The translations under genes were made by a program, and so were the position numbers. DNA of 64,000 bases, from assembly GCA_910577675.1 (NCBI GenBank), contig CAJTOR010000012.1:1-64000 (forward strand). The letters run 5' to 3'. Numbering within the stretch: position 1 is the first letter of the stretch; each line of letters starts with the position of its first letter. This DNA is from an uncultured Lachnospiraceae bacterium (GTDB taxonomy: Bacteria > Bacillota > Clostridia > Lachnospirales > Lachnospiraceae). The notes beneath the pieces were generated by a model. The model worked only from the letters and a program-made list of their open reading frames with translations, was not told the DNA's origin and made no database searches. Shown here piece by piece: positions 34,095 through 43,049 of this stretch.

Positions 34095-34183
34095 TGTGTC
34101 AGTTGGGGTCGGAACCTAACTGACATGCGAAAGCAGCATAGGGATATGAGAAAGTATCGGAGCAGATTCCGAATTTTCCCGAC
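34095..34183 (+). repeat. Dispersed intergenic repeat A, copy 5
   Basis: TGTCAGTTGG..loop..AACTGACA hairpin, AGCAGCATAGGGATATG, and CAGATTCCGAATTTTCC. The stem positions AGTT/AACT here are AGGT/ATCT-like in copy 1, so the arms change together. Confidence 0.75.
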
Positions 34184-34194
34184 AAGAAGGATAT

Positions 34195-34620
34195 TTAGTT
34201 GTCAGAAAAATGCCCGCGGATTTTTGCTGCGATTTCCTCCGCCTCCCCGCTGTTATAGGTAAGGGTTTTCCATGGGATTGTAAAATTGTCGTCCTTGTAG
34301 CGCGGAAGTACATGGAAATGCAGGTGGAAGATTGATTGTCCGGCTGCCTCGCCGTTGTTTTGCAGAATATTGATGCCGTCGCAGCCGAGTGCATCCTTCA
34401 TTGCCCTTGCCGTCTTGGAAACAACGGGCAGGATTTTTTCCGACGTGTCACAGCTAACAGTAAGCAAATCTGCCATATGCTGTTTTGGAACCACGATGGC
34501 ATGTCCCCTGACTGCCGGGGCAATATCCAGGAATACGCGGAAATCTTCATCCTCGTACAGGGTTGTGGACGGGATTTCACCCGACGCGAGTTTACAGAAA
34601 ATACAGTTCTCATCTTTCAT
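34195..34620 (-). CDS. HIT-family nucleotide-binding protein
   Basis: 141 residues. CIFCKLASGEIPSTTLYEDE is the usual HIT start (with a zinc-type Cys pair), GHAIVVPKQHMADL follows and the histidine triad HLHFHVLPRY lies near residue 105. Such proteins hydrolyse nucleoside phosphoramidates or adenylates. AATGGAGG precedes the ATG at 34620; the longer frame upstream crosses the promoter of the divergent gene and is not used. Confidence 0.93.
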   Translation of the reverse strand: MKDENCIFCKLASGEIPSTTLYEDEDFRVFLDIAPAVRGHAIVVPKQHMADLLTVSCDTSEKILPVVSKTARAMKDALGCDGINILQNNGEAAGQSIFHLHFHVLPRYKDDNFTIPWKTLTYNSGEAEEIAAKIRGHFSDN

Positions 34621-34754
34621 AGGAACCCTCCATTCTGGCATGACGGGAAGGATGCTTAACGGCAAATTCCCGCAGCCGGTTGTTTTTACCAGTATACTCC
34701 GTTTCCGGTAAAAAAGAAAGAGTGGGGGAGAAGAAAAATTTAAGGAATTTGTAA

Positions 34755-34783
34755 TTGCAGTTTTTGACAAAACAGGGTATGAT
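34755..34783 (+). promoter_or_regulatory. Promoter of the methyltransferase-exported protein-GT2 operon
   Basis: TTGCAG, 17 bases, TATGAT. Transcription starts near 34790, which rules out the longer frame starting at 34755. Confidence 0.65.
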
Positions 34784-34826
34784 TAAATCCATATGGAAAC
34801 CGATATGGGGGATGGATCAGAGTATT

Positions 34827-36026
34827 ATGGATGAAAAAATAATTGAAATAGTTAAAAAATATTGTGGTGGGGGATTGATTCAGATTATCCTGTCAAACAG
34901 CCGGAATCCTAAGGAGATAAAAAAAGTCCTGATCCGCCCCGTGCAGTTAAAGGGTGAATTGTTTTATCAGGCGTGTGAGTACCGCGGCAGCCAGGTCTTT
35001 CACAAAAATCATTTGGGCGAAGAACTGCCTGATAAAATTATCCTTTGGTTAAAAGATACATTCCGCCAGGCGCAGGTCTTTGCAGAAGACGGGCAGGCGA
35101 CCATCTTAGTCAGCAAGAAGGGCAAAGTGACGGTCAGTGAAAAGAAAAATGCGGGGGCTTTGGGAGCCTGTGGTATACAGCCAGCGGGAAATGCGCAGGA
35201 TATAAAGGGGCATAACCGGCAAAAAAATTATATCCTGACAGAGGGGTGTCCCATCCCGTTCTTAGTTGACCTCGGTGTAATGACACCGGAGGGGAAGGTT
35301 GTTAATGTCCGCTATGACAAATTCCGCCAGATTAACCGCTTCCTTGAATTTATTGAGGATGTGCTGCCGAATTTGCCAAAAGAGCGCGAAATTACAGTTA
35401 TTGATTTTGGATGTGGAAAATCCTATCTGACATTTGCGATGTATTACTATCTGCACGAGTTACGGCAGTATAAGGTGCGCATTACGGGGCTCGATTTAAA
35501 GGAGGATGTGATAAGCCGCTGTGCTGACCTAGCCGTGCGCTATGGCTATGAAGGGCTGCATTTTTGCAAGGGGGATATCGCATCCTACCAAGGTGCAGAA
35601 AATGTCGATATGGTGGTGACACTGCACGCCTGCGACACGGCGACGGATGCGGCACTAAAAAAGGCGGTGGATTGGGGGGCGCGCGTTATTTTAAGTGTAC
35701 CCTGCTGCCAGCATGAACTTAATAAGACCATCAGCAATGACATGCTTGCGCCGGTACTGCGCTATGGGCTGCTGAAGGAGCGTATGGCGGCGCTGATTAC
35801 GGACGGGCTCAGGGCTGATTTGCTCGAGCAGTTGGGTTACAGGGTGCAGGTTCTGGAATTTATTGATATGGAGCACACGCCGAAAAATATACTGCTCCGC
35901 GCAGTGAGGAAAAATGAACTTTTGCCCGCGCGGTTAAAAGAGAAAAAGCGGGAGGAGTATTTGCGCTGTATCCGGGAGCTTTCAGTAAACCCGGCGCTTT
36001 ACCGTGCATTTTTCACGGGGGAATAG
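34827..36026 (+). CDS. SAM-dependent methyltransferase (Methyltransf_32-like)
   Basis: About 399 residues; ATG 34812 is an alternative start. The N-terminal 180 residues are poorly characterised; the class I methyltransferase core begins near residue 195 with VIDFGCGKSYLTFAMYYYLH (SAM loop), GLDLKEDVISRC, and a VTLHACDTATD segment; SVPCCQHELN follows. This matches a family annotated as SAM-dependent or RNA-directed methyltransferases with a conserved PCCQH motif. The substrate is unknown. It leads an operon with the 850-residue exported protein (9 bp gap) and a glycosyltransferase. Confidence 0.8.
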   Translation: MDEKIIEIVKKYCGGGLIQIILSNSRNPKEIKKVLIRPVQLKGELFYQACEYRGSQVFHKNHLGEELPDKIILWLKDTFRQAQVFAEDGQATILVSKKGKVTVSEKKNAGALGACGIQPAGNAQDIKGHNRQKNYILTEGCPIPFLVDLGVMTPEGKVVNVRYDKFRQINRFLEFIEDVLPNLPKEREITVIDFGCGKSYLTFAMYYYLHELRQYKVRITGLDLKEDVISRCADLAVRYGYEGLHFCKGDIASYQGAENVDMVVTLHACDTATDAALKKAVDWGARVILSVPCCQHELNKTISNDMLAPVLRYGLLKERMAALITDGLRADLLEQLGYRVQVLEFIDMEHTPKNILLRAVRKNELLPARLKEKKREEYLRCIRELSVNPALYRAFFTGE

Positions 36027-36035
36027 GAGGAATTT

Positions 36036-38588
36036 TTGAAAATTATATACCGTATCTTGATATTGCTTACTATTTTTGTCGCTTCGGTCTACTATTTCGG
36101 CAGCAACATGCAGGAGCGTGTTTTCAGCGCGGATCGGAAGACAACACAGATGCAGCAGACAACGCTGCCCGTTGTCACGGTTCTCACACCGGCGGGGGAA
36201 ATCAACCTGATGCACGGGTACTGTTCAAACCTTGACGCGATGCTCTTTCGCGAGAGCATAACTCCCGTTGGCGAGGAGAAGAGCGTGGAGATCCTGATTA
36301 CTGAGAATGCATACAATATCAAGAAAGTCAATTTTGAAATTTATGATACCATGCTTGGGACAAAGCTTGAGGAGGGGACGGTTATCTCTCTTGAGCGCCG
36401 CAGTGGGGAAGATGGGGCAGAACAGAAAAGTGCAAAATTAAGGTTGAAGGGCGAGTATGTGACAGGTGGCGAATATGTGGCAAAGCTTACCCTGATAAGC
36501 AATGAGAGCAAGCGCATCTATTATTACACCCGCTTTAAACTCTATAATAATTCGAATCTGAAAGAGAAGCTTGAGTTTGTGGAAATGTTTCACAGTTCAT
36601 TGCTTGATAAGGAAAAAAGTGTAAATGTTAAGAAATATCTGGAAACTAAGAAAAATGCCGACGAAACGGATTTCTCCCATGCTGATCTTCATAACAGCCT
36701 TGATTTTTTAAGCTACGGGGAACTTTCGCCGCGCGTGCTGTTTAAGGAAAAACCAGTGATTACGGAGTACACGCAGGACACCGCGTCGGTGGTACTTGGC
36801 ACATGGTTGGAGGCTGATACGACGACGGGTGTTGAGTGCTATTATGTAAGGGAATATTTCCGGTTCCGCTATACCCCTACCCGGGTCTATGTGTATAATT
36901 ATGAACGCTCGATGGAGGCGGTCTTCGATGTAAATAATATCAGTTTGATGAAAAATGAATTCAAACTTGGCATTACGGCAAAGAGGGATTTGAGGGTTCT
37001 TGCAAATTACGATAATACCCGTATCGCGTTTGTGAGGGGCGGTACGCTCTATGTTTATACTACCAGTGACAACCTGCTCACAACGGCATTTACTTTTGCA
37101 CAGAAAAAGACAGATTTCACGCGCGACACTTACGATAAACATGATATCCGGCTGCTCTCGATCGATGATACCGGGGCGGTTGATTTTCTTGTATATGGTT
37201 ATATGAACCGGGGAGAATATGAGGGCAGGGTTGGCATGATACTCTATACCTATCATCCGGCAGATCAGACGGTTGAGGAGAGAGCCTATTTTCCGGTTAA
37301 TACCACCTATGAGATTTTAAAGGAAACCATGGGGGAATTTGCCTACTGCAACTATGAGGATATATTTTATTTCCATATTTATGATACAATTTATTCTTAT
37401 AACCTGATTACCGGTGTGCTTTCGGTGATTGCAGAGGATGTTACACAGGAGGGCATGGTGTATGTGAAGTCCAGGCAGATGCTTGCATGGCAGACCGCAA
37501 ATGAGCGCGGGCGCACAAATCTGGTTCATGTTATGAACCTGGATCTTGGAACCAGGGGGGATATCCATGCGGGCGAGGGGGAGATTATCGGACTGCTCGG
37601 CGCTATTGACGATAACCTGATTCTTGGCAAGTCGGGCGCGGAAAATACTGTTTACAAGGAGGACGGCACCCTGGTTGCGGCATATGACAGGGTGGAAATA
37701 GTTGATTTTGACGGGAATGAGCTTAAAAAATATGAGAAGAACGGATATTATGTGGTGGATGCCACGGTGGAGGACAATGTTATCCGCCTTTCCCGTGTCA
37801 CCGCAGAAAATTCCGGAAGGCGGCGCTATCAGGTAGCGGAGCCGGATTTTATTTTGAACCAGGCGGCGGGGAAAAGCAGTTTAATCACACTTTCAAAACG
37901 CGTGACGGAACTGATGAAGACAGAGTATTACCTCTCACTGCCGGAAAACATACAGATTTTAAGCATCCCGGATATTGAGGGGACTAAGAATGTTGTGATT
38001 ACGGATAATACAACGGTGCGCGTAAATATGCCGGATTATTTTTCTGATTATTACCTTACGTATGCTTACGGAAATATTGTGCTGCTGACAAAGGAACCGG
38101 GCGAGGCAATCCTTATGGCGGATGAAACGACGGGGTCGGTGATTGGCAGCAACGGTGCAGTTATATGGAGCCGCGGTGTAAAGTCATCGTCGGCAGAGCT
38201 TCGGGATATTGCGCCGGTCGGTATGGGACAGGCAGCAAATTCCCTGATGGCGTGTGTTAAAATGCTGCTTGATTACTGCAATGTAGAGGCGGATACCGGG
38301 CAGTACCGGCCGCAGGACGGGCTTTTGACCGACTGGATCGCCCAGTATCTGCGCAGCCATATAATGAAGCTTGGCGGCGTGACTTTGGATGAGGCGCTTT
38401 ATTATGTATATCTGCAAAATCCGGTGATCGCGGTGAACGGCAGCGGCGAAGCAATCTTAATTACCGGGTACGATAAGTCGGGCATCAATATGATAAGGCC
38501 GCAGGATGGGCGGAGAGGAAAATTTTCGATGCGGGAAGCGGAAAATTTCCTGGGAGAACAGGATTATTATTTTATTGTAATCTATTGA
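36036..38588 (+). CDS. Large exported protein with C-terminal degenerate C39-like domain
   Basis: 850 residues from a TTG with AGGAGGAATTT upstream. One N-terminal membrane anchor (residues 4-20), then a long beta-rich extracellular body; the centre (residues 300-600) has repeated short strands (ITAKRDLRVLANYDNTRIAF, then LLSIDDTGAVDFLVYGYM) that resemble a beta-propeller. Residues 726-850 look like a C39-type peptidase fold (GMGQAANSLMACVKMLLDYC, then PVIAVNGSGEAILITGYD), but the Cys is not at the usual place and the GH before the ITGYD strand is GE, so catalysis is doubtful. Probable role at the envelope; unknown function. Confidence 0.75.
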   Translation: MKIIYRILILLTIFVASVYYFGSNMQERVFSADRKTTQMQQTTLPVVTVLTPAGEINLMHGYCSNLDAMLFRESITPVGEEKSVEILITENAYNIKKVNFEIYDTMLGTKLEEGTVISLERRSGEDGAEQKSAKLRLKGEYVTGGEYVAKLTLISNESKRIYYYTRFKLYNNSNLKEKLEFVEMFHSSLLDKEKSVNVKKYLETKKNADETDFSHADLHNSLDFLSYGELSPRVLFKEKPVITEYTQDTASVVLGTWLEADTTTGVECYYVREYFRFRYTPTRVYVYNYERSMEAVFDVNNISLMKNEFKLGITAKRDLRVLANYDNTRIAFVRGGTLYVYTTSDNLLTTAFTFAQKKTDFTRDTYDKHDIRLLSIDDTGAVDFLVYGYMNRGEYEGRVGMILYTYHPADQTVEERAYFPVNTTYEILKETMGEFAYCNYEDIFYFHIYDTIYSYNLITGVLSVIAEDVTQEGMVYVKSRQMLAWQTANERGRTNLVHVMNLDLGTRGDIHAGEGEIIGLLGAIDDNLILGKSGAENTVYKEDGTLVAAYDRVEIVDFDGNELKKYEKNGYYVVDATVEDNVIRLSRVTAENSGRRRYQVAEPDFILNQAAGKSSLITLSKRVTELMKTEYYLSLPENIQILSIPDIEGTKNVVITDNTTVRVNMPDYFSDYYLTYAYGNIVLLTKEPGEAILMADETTGSVIGSNGAVIWSRGVKSSSAELRDIAPVGMGQAANSLMACVKMLLDYCNVEADTGQYRPQDGLLTDWIAQYLRSHIMKLGGVTLDEALYYVYLQNPVIAVNGSGEAILITGYDKSGINMIRPQDGRRGKFSMREAENFLGEQDYYFIVIY

Positions 38589-38606
38589 GAATGGAGGCAC
38601 AGTGAT

Positions 38607-39623
38607 ATGAAGCTTTTGACGGTTGCGGTTCCGTGCTACAATTCCGCAGAATATATGCGGCACGCTGTTGACAGTATTTTGGTTGGGGGGGAGGACGTGG
38701 AGATCATCATTATCAATGATGGTTCAAGCGATGAAACAGCGCTGATTGCGGATGAGTACGTGTTCCACTACCCTTCAATTGTAAAAGCCATACACCAGGA
38801 GAACGGGGGGCATGGGGAGGCGGTTAACGCCGGGCTGCGCGAGGCTGCCGGCATATATTTTAAGGTGGTGGACAGCGACGACTGGCTGGATGAGGAGGCT
38901 TATAAAAAGGTGCTTGTAACCCTGCGGAAACTGGTCGGAGGCGGGGAGAGTGTGGATATGATGATTGCGAATTATGTCTATGAGAAAGTGACGGAGAACA
39001 CAAAGAAAGTTATCAATTACCGGACGGCACTCCCGGCAGATCGGATTTTTACCTGGGATGAGGTAAAATATTTCCGCCAGGGTCATTATATTCTGATGCA
39101 TTCCGTGATTTACCGGACGAAACTTTTGCGGGACTGTAATCTCGCGCTGCCAAAACATACTTTCTATGTGGATAATATTTTTGTCTACCAGCCGCTGCCC
39201 TACGTAAAAACTATGTATTATCTTGACGTGAACCTGTACCGGTATTTTATTGGGAGGGATGACCAGTCAGTAACCGTGGCAAACATGATAAAGCGCATCG
39301 ATCAACAGGAGCGTGTAAACCGCTATATGATTGACTGCTGCGATGTGATGGCACTGAAAAATAAAAAGCTGCAGCGCTATATGATAAAGTATCTTTCAAT
39401 TATGATGACGGTGACCTCCGTATATCTGATTAAGGAGGGGTCGCCGGAAAGTATAAAGAAGAAGGAAAAACTCTGGGAAGATTTAAAGAAAAAGGACAGG
39501 AGGCTGTATAAAAAAATTCACGATAACCTCCTCGGGCGCAGTATGAATTTTAAGTCGCGCCTTGGGAGGGGTATCGTGAAAGTGGGATATACGATAGCAG
39601 GAAAGATTTTCAAGTTCGTCTGA
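38607..39623 (+). CDS. Glycosyltransferase family 2
   Basis: 338 residues. GT-A fold: LTVAVPCYNSAEYMRHAVDS, IIIINDGSSDET, NGGHGEAVNAGLREA and the metal-binding VVDSDDWLDEEAY. The C-terminal third is basic with a possible membrane-associated helix. It should transfer a sugar from a nucleotide donor to an envelope acceptor. It follows the exported protein by 18 bp. The rml genes are 33 kb away, so rhamnose use is not implied. Confidence 0.9.
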   Translation: MKLLTVAVPCYNSAEYMRHAVDSILVGGEDVEIIIINDGSSDETALIADEYVFHYPSIVKAIHQENGGHGEAVNAGLREAAGIYFKVVDSDDWLDEEAYKKVLVTLRKLVGGGESVDMMIANYVYEKVTENTKKVINYRTALPADRIFTWDEVKYFRQGHYILMHSVIYRTKLLRDCNLALPKHTFYVDNIFVYQPLPYVKTMYYLDVNLYRYFIGRDDQSVTVANMIKRIDQQERVNRYMIDCCDVMALKNKKLQRYMIKYLSIMMTVTSVYLIKEGSPESIKKKEKLWEDLKKKDRRLYKKIHDNLLGRSMNFKSRLGRGIVKVGYTIAGKIFKFV

Positions 39624-39625
39624 TA

Positions 39626-40294
39626 TCAGACGGTGCCTGCGGAGCGCGTATGCCTTCTGGCTCTAAGCCCCTCGTAATCCGGGACATAGACAGCAACATA
39701 GAGGACGAGTGAAAGCAGGCAGGCACAGGCTACATCAAAAATAGAATGCTGTTTTAAAAACACCGTGGACATACAGATTAATATGGTTAAAATCAGTGTT
39801 CCGGTGCGCAGCACCCGCATGTTCTTTAAATGTTTGCTTTTGTAAACCGCAATGCAGGCTCCGATGGAGTTGAAGGCGTGGATACTCGGGCAGACATTGG
39901 TGCAGGTGTCCGTGCGGTAGAGCCATCCCATTATTCTGGTGAAGAGATTGCTCCGCCCGAGGGTGTCAAGATCCGGGCGCAGGTCATGCCCGTTTGGCCA
40001 GATTGTGTAAATGGTCAGGCAGATAGTCATGCCGATAAACAAAAATGCAGTGATGCGGTAAAATTCCGCCCTGTCCTTAAAAAAGAAATAGGCTACTGCC
40101 ACGAAAATATAGGCGAACCACAAAAAGTAGGGAATTACAAATATTTCCAAAAATGGGATGTGGTCATCAAGTGTTAAGTGGATCACGGTATATTTTGTCG
40201 TGACGGTGCGTTCCAGCCAGGAGAACCATAGCATATAGAGTATAAAATAGCTCAGAATCCAGGCATGGCTGTATTTTTTGATAAATGCTTTCAT
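39626..40294 (-). CDS. PAP2-family membrane phosphatase
   Basis: 222 residues with about six membrane segments. The phosphatase motifs are present late in the protein: CPSIHAFNSIG (motif 2, near residue 137) and KQHSIFDVACA (motif 3, near 181). Motif 1 is weak (the KxxxxxxRP region is not clear; NGHDLRPD may serve). Relatives dephosphorylate phosphatidic acid, undecaprenyl diphosphate or phospho-sugars on the outer membrane face. It converges with the GT2 gene, with two bases between the stops. Confidence 0.8.
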   Translation of the reverse strand: MKAFIKKYSHAWILSYFILYMLWFSWLERTVTTKYTVIHLTLDDHIPFLEIFVIPYFLWFAYIFVAVAYFFFKDRAEFYRITAFLFIGMTICLTIYTIWPNGHDLRPDLDTLGRSNLFTRIMGWLYRTDTCTNVCPSIHAFNSIGACIAVYKSKHLKNMRVLRTGTLILTILICMSTVFLKQHSIFDVACACLLSLVLYVAVYVPDYEGLRARRHTRSAGTV

Positions 40295-40355
40295 AAATGA
40301 TTTCCTTTCGGGATAGAATTGGAAGTTACTGTTAAAACATATATTATATTTTTAT

Positions 40356-40668
40356 TTGAAATATTGTGGGCGCAATCCCATTAGCTTTAGATGATGGGTT
40401 AAGCCCACAAAACGAACGCTTGCCACAATCTATATTTTCTGTTATAGTAAATTCATACACGGACATTGAAAACTGTATATAGGTGGTTGTGCCGAGAAAT
40501 TTTATGCGAAAACCAAGCTTTCCTTCGGCACGTAAAATATACAAGGTACGAATGAACGGTATAAATCGTTATAGGGCAGGGGCTGCCCGAATTAACGCCT
40601 GTGGAGATAGTAGGTTACGAGGTCGATGAAGCAGGAAGCCCATTGGCTTTAGACAATGGATAGTTCAC
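40356..40668 (+). mobile_element. IS200/IS605-family remnant: tnpB 3' end, both end hairpins and omega-RNA-like region
   Basis: A 313-bp element preceded by TTTAT and ending in TTCAC, the usual border sequences of this family. Two similar hairpins mark the ends: CCCATTAGCTTTAGATGATGGG at left (read CCCATTAGC/ATGATGGG) and CCCATTGGCTTTAGACAATGG at right. Between them a good promoter (40420) leads into a structured region whose last 90 bases read as the C terminus of TnpB (GLPELTPVEIVGYEVDEAGS, stop at 40661) and would form the 3' half of an omega RNA. No transposase or nuclease frame survives. It is a non-autonomous copy. Confidence 0.75.
40420..40448 (+). promoter_or_regulatory. Promoter inside the IS200/IS605 remnant
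   Basis: TTGCCA, 17 bases, TATAGT. It would produce an RNA of about 210 nt that ends at or beyond the right-end hairpin. Confidence 0.6.
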
Positions 40669-40835
40669 GTAAATGAATTATAACACTATGGTGCAAAAAG
40701 GACAATAAAAAAATCAAAAGTTTATAAATTTGTAAGGGATTTTTGAGAAAACATAAAAGGTTATCCTGCACTTAGATTTTCCGGGCTTGAAATTGCGGGA
40801 AAAACAGCCGCTCAGGCGGCAGAAGGAGGGGGAAG

Positions 40836-42017
40836 ATGGAGGCGAGAAAGAGGGTATTTTTAATTGTTCTTGACAGTGTTGGCATCGGCGCAGCGCCGGA
40901 TGCGCCGGAGTATGGGGACGAGGGCAGCAATACTGTTTATGCCGCGTCAACGAGCGAGTACTTCCATACGCCAAATTTACAAAAACTGGGATTTTTCAAT
41001 ATTGAGGGAGCCAGGGCGGAGGGTTTTGCGCCGGTTGAAAATCCTTTGGGGGCAGTAATGCGTTTAAGGGAGCTTTCTAAGGGAAAGGATACGACCACCG
41101 GGCATTGGGAGCTTGCGGGAATTGTCAGCCGGGAGCCAATGCCGGTTTTTCCGGAAGGCTTCCCGGAGGGGCTGATTTCAAGGTTAAGGGAGGCGACCGG
41201 GCGGGAAATCCTCTGCAATTTGCCATATTCGGGCACGAAGGTTATCCTTGACTACGGCAGGAAGCACGAGGAGAGCGGGGCGCTGATTGTCTATACTTCG
41301 GCGGACAGCGTGCTCCAGATTGCGGCGCACGAGGATGTGGTGCCGGTTAAAGAACTGTATGAAATCTGTGGGAAGGCGAGGGAGATTTGTTCCGGCGAAT
41401 GGGGTGTGGGGCGTGTGATTGCCAGACCGTTTACAGGAACCTACCCTGATTATGTGCGCACGCCGCGCCGCCACGATTATTCATTAAAGCCGCCGCGCCG
41501 GACGATGCTTGATTTGCTAAAGAATATTGGGCTTACCGTTGCCGCGGTCGGCAAGATCAATGATATTTTTGCGGGGCAGGGTATCACGGAGGCAGTGCGG
41601 ACGGCGGATAATGCGGAAGGGATTATGCGGACATTAGAGTATATGAAAAAGGATTTTACCGGCTTATGTTTTACGAACCTGGTGGACTTTGATATGCTTT
41701 ATGGTCACCGCAATGATGTGGATGGCTACGCGAAGGCGCTCACTTATTTTGACGGGAAGCTCGGCGAACTGATGGGGGCGATGAGGGAGGATGATATCCT
41801 TCTTATAACCGCGGACCACGGCTGCGACCCATCCACCCCATCCACCGACCACAGCAGGGAGTATGTCCCGCTTGTAATCTATGGCGAAAAAATCCGCGGC
41901 GGCATCAACCTGGGTACCCGCGACGGCTTTGGGACGGTCGCAGCAAGTGTTCTGGACTATTTTGGTGCCGAGCGCCATGTGGAAGGCACCTCCGTACTAT
42001 GGATGTGCCAGAAATAA
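40836..42017 (+). CDS. deoB: Phosphopentomutase
   Basis: 393 residues, alkaline-phosphatase superfamily. VFLIVLDSVGIGAAPDAPEYGDEGSNT at the start (in short: LDSVGIGAAPDA), GKDTTTGHWEL with the phosphorylated Thr, YTSADSVLQIAAHED, DFDMLYGHRNDVDGYA and TADHGCDPSTPSTDHSRE for the two manganese ions. It moves phosphate between C1 and C5 of ribose or deoxyribose during nucleoside salvage. GAAGGAGGGGGAAG precedes the ATG. Tandem palindromes follow. Confidence 0.97.
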   Translation: MEARKRVFLIVLDSVGIGAAPDAPEYGDEGSNTVYAASTSEYFHTPNLQKLGFFNIEGARAEGFAPVENPLGAVMRLRELSKGKDTTTGHWELAGIVSREPMPVFPEGFPEGLISRLREATGREILCNLPYSGTKVILDYGRKHEESGALIVYTSADSVLQIAAHEDVVPVKELYEICGKAREICSGEWGVGRVIARPFTGTYPDYVRTPRRHDYSLKPPRRTMLDLLKNIGLTVAAVGKINDIFAGQGITEAVRTADNAEGIMRTLEYMKKDFTGLCFTNLVDFDMLYGHRNDVDGYAKALTYFDGKLGELMGAMREDDILLITADHGCDPSTPSTDHSREYVPLVIYGEKIRGGINLGTRDGFGTVAASVLDYFGAERHVEGTSVLWMCQK

Positions 42018-42333
42018 ACAGCATATCGCCCGGCCCCCCCGGAAGGAAATTTTAGGAGCGAAGCGGAAAAAATTCCTTCCGCGAAGAAAGGGGTTAGGAG
42101 GGAGATATGCGGAACTAATAAAACAGCATATCGCCCGGAAAACCCCCCGGAAGGAAATTTTAGGAGCGAAGCGGAAAAAAATTCCTTCCGCGAGGGAGGG
42201 GGGGGGAGGGGGATATGCGGAACTAAAAAAACAGCATATCACCCGGAACCCCCCAGGAAGGAAATTTTAGGAGCAAAGCGGAAAAAAATTCCTTCCGCGA
42301 GGGAGGGGGGGAGGGGGATATGCGGAACTAATA
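42018..42333. repeat. Tandem palindromic repeat C, three units of about 106 bp
   Basis: Each unit: AACAGCATATC, a C run, CGGAAGGAAATTTT, AGGAGCGAAGCGG, AAAATTCCTTCCG, a G run, GATATGCGGAACTAA. The inner arms pair over 14 bp and the outer arms (GCATATC..CCCC with GGGG..GATATGC) extend the stem, so each unit folds into one long hairpin. Units begin near 42018, 42121 and 42228. It fills the gap between deoB and dtd. Confidence 0.9.
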
Positions 42334-42346
42334 ATAAGGTGATAGT

Positions 42347-42799
42347 ATGAAACTGGTAATTCAGCGCGTAACCGGTGCCTCCGTAAAAGTCGCGGGGGAG
42401 GAAATTGGTGCAATAGGGAAAGGGTATCTGGTACTCCTCGGTGTGGGCAGGGAGGATACAGAACAAACTGCGGACTTTTATGCATCAAAACTGTTAAAAC
42501 TGCGTATTTTTGAAGATGGGGATGGAAAAACAAATCTCTCTTTGTCCGATGTGGGGGGAAAATTACTCGTGGTATCGCAATTCACACTCTATGCGGACTG
42601 CGCACACGGCAACCGCCCAAGTTTCACGGACGCAGGAGGGGCGCAGGAAGCCAACCGCCTCTATGAGTATTTTGTCGCAAAATGCAGGGAGCAGGGAGTG
42701 CAGGTGGAAACGGGACAATTCGGAGCGGATATGGAAGTTGCGCTGGTAAACGACGGACCGTTTACCGTTATTTTGGATGAGAAACTTTATAAAGGCTGA
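42347..42799 (+). CDS. dtd: D-aminoacyl-tRNA deacylase
   Basis: 150 residues. KLVIQRVTGASVKV, KGYLVLLGVGREDT, VSQFTLYADCAHGNRPSF (the catalytic SQFTLYAD motif) and LVNDGPFTVILD (the cross-subunit GP motif, with Phe where Val is common). It releases D-amino acids or glycine from mischarged tRNA. It begins 14 bp after repeat C with a weak ribosome site (AAGGTGATAGT). Confidence 0.96.
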   Translation: MKLVIQRVTGASVKVAGEEIGAIGKGYLVLLGVGREDTEQTADFYASKLLKLRIFEDGDGKTNLSLSDVGGKLLVVSQFTLYADCAHGNRPSFTDAGGAQEANRLYEYFVAKCREQGVQVETGQFGADMEVALVNDGPFTVILDEKLYKG

Positions 42800-42909
42800 A
42801 AATATACCAAAAAACAAATCCCATGTCGGATTATGTGGGAAAGAAAAGAAATCCGTCCGGTTTTGCAAAAACTGATCGGAAGAAAATTGGTATAAATTGG
42901 TAAATATTG

Positions 42910-42938
42910 GTGACAAATTGGAAATAATATGGTATTCT
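42910..42938 (+). promoter_or_regulatory. Probable promoter of the 43050 gene
   Basis: GTGACA, 17 bases, TATTCT. The roughly 105-nt leader has CCTTCC and GGAAGG arms that could fold into a large stem. Confidence 0.4.
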
Positions 42939-43049
42939 CTGTATATGCCTTCCGGGAAGGTTAAAAGCCGCGCTTATACTCGGGCAAAAGGGCGGGTGGG
43001 GCTTTGTGCCTGGAAGGATTTCTATAAAAATATTTAGGAGGATAACCAT

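Noticed and set aside
34799..34806. CCGATAT as a third sigma-D promoter
   Set aside because: The -35 box is at the wrong distance (12 bases) and a better sigma-A promoter lies at 34755.
42018..42333. CRISPR array, because of three regular repeats
   Set aside because: The units are long hairpins directly abutting each other with no unique spacers.
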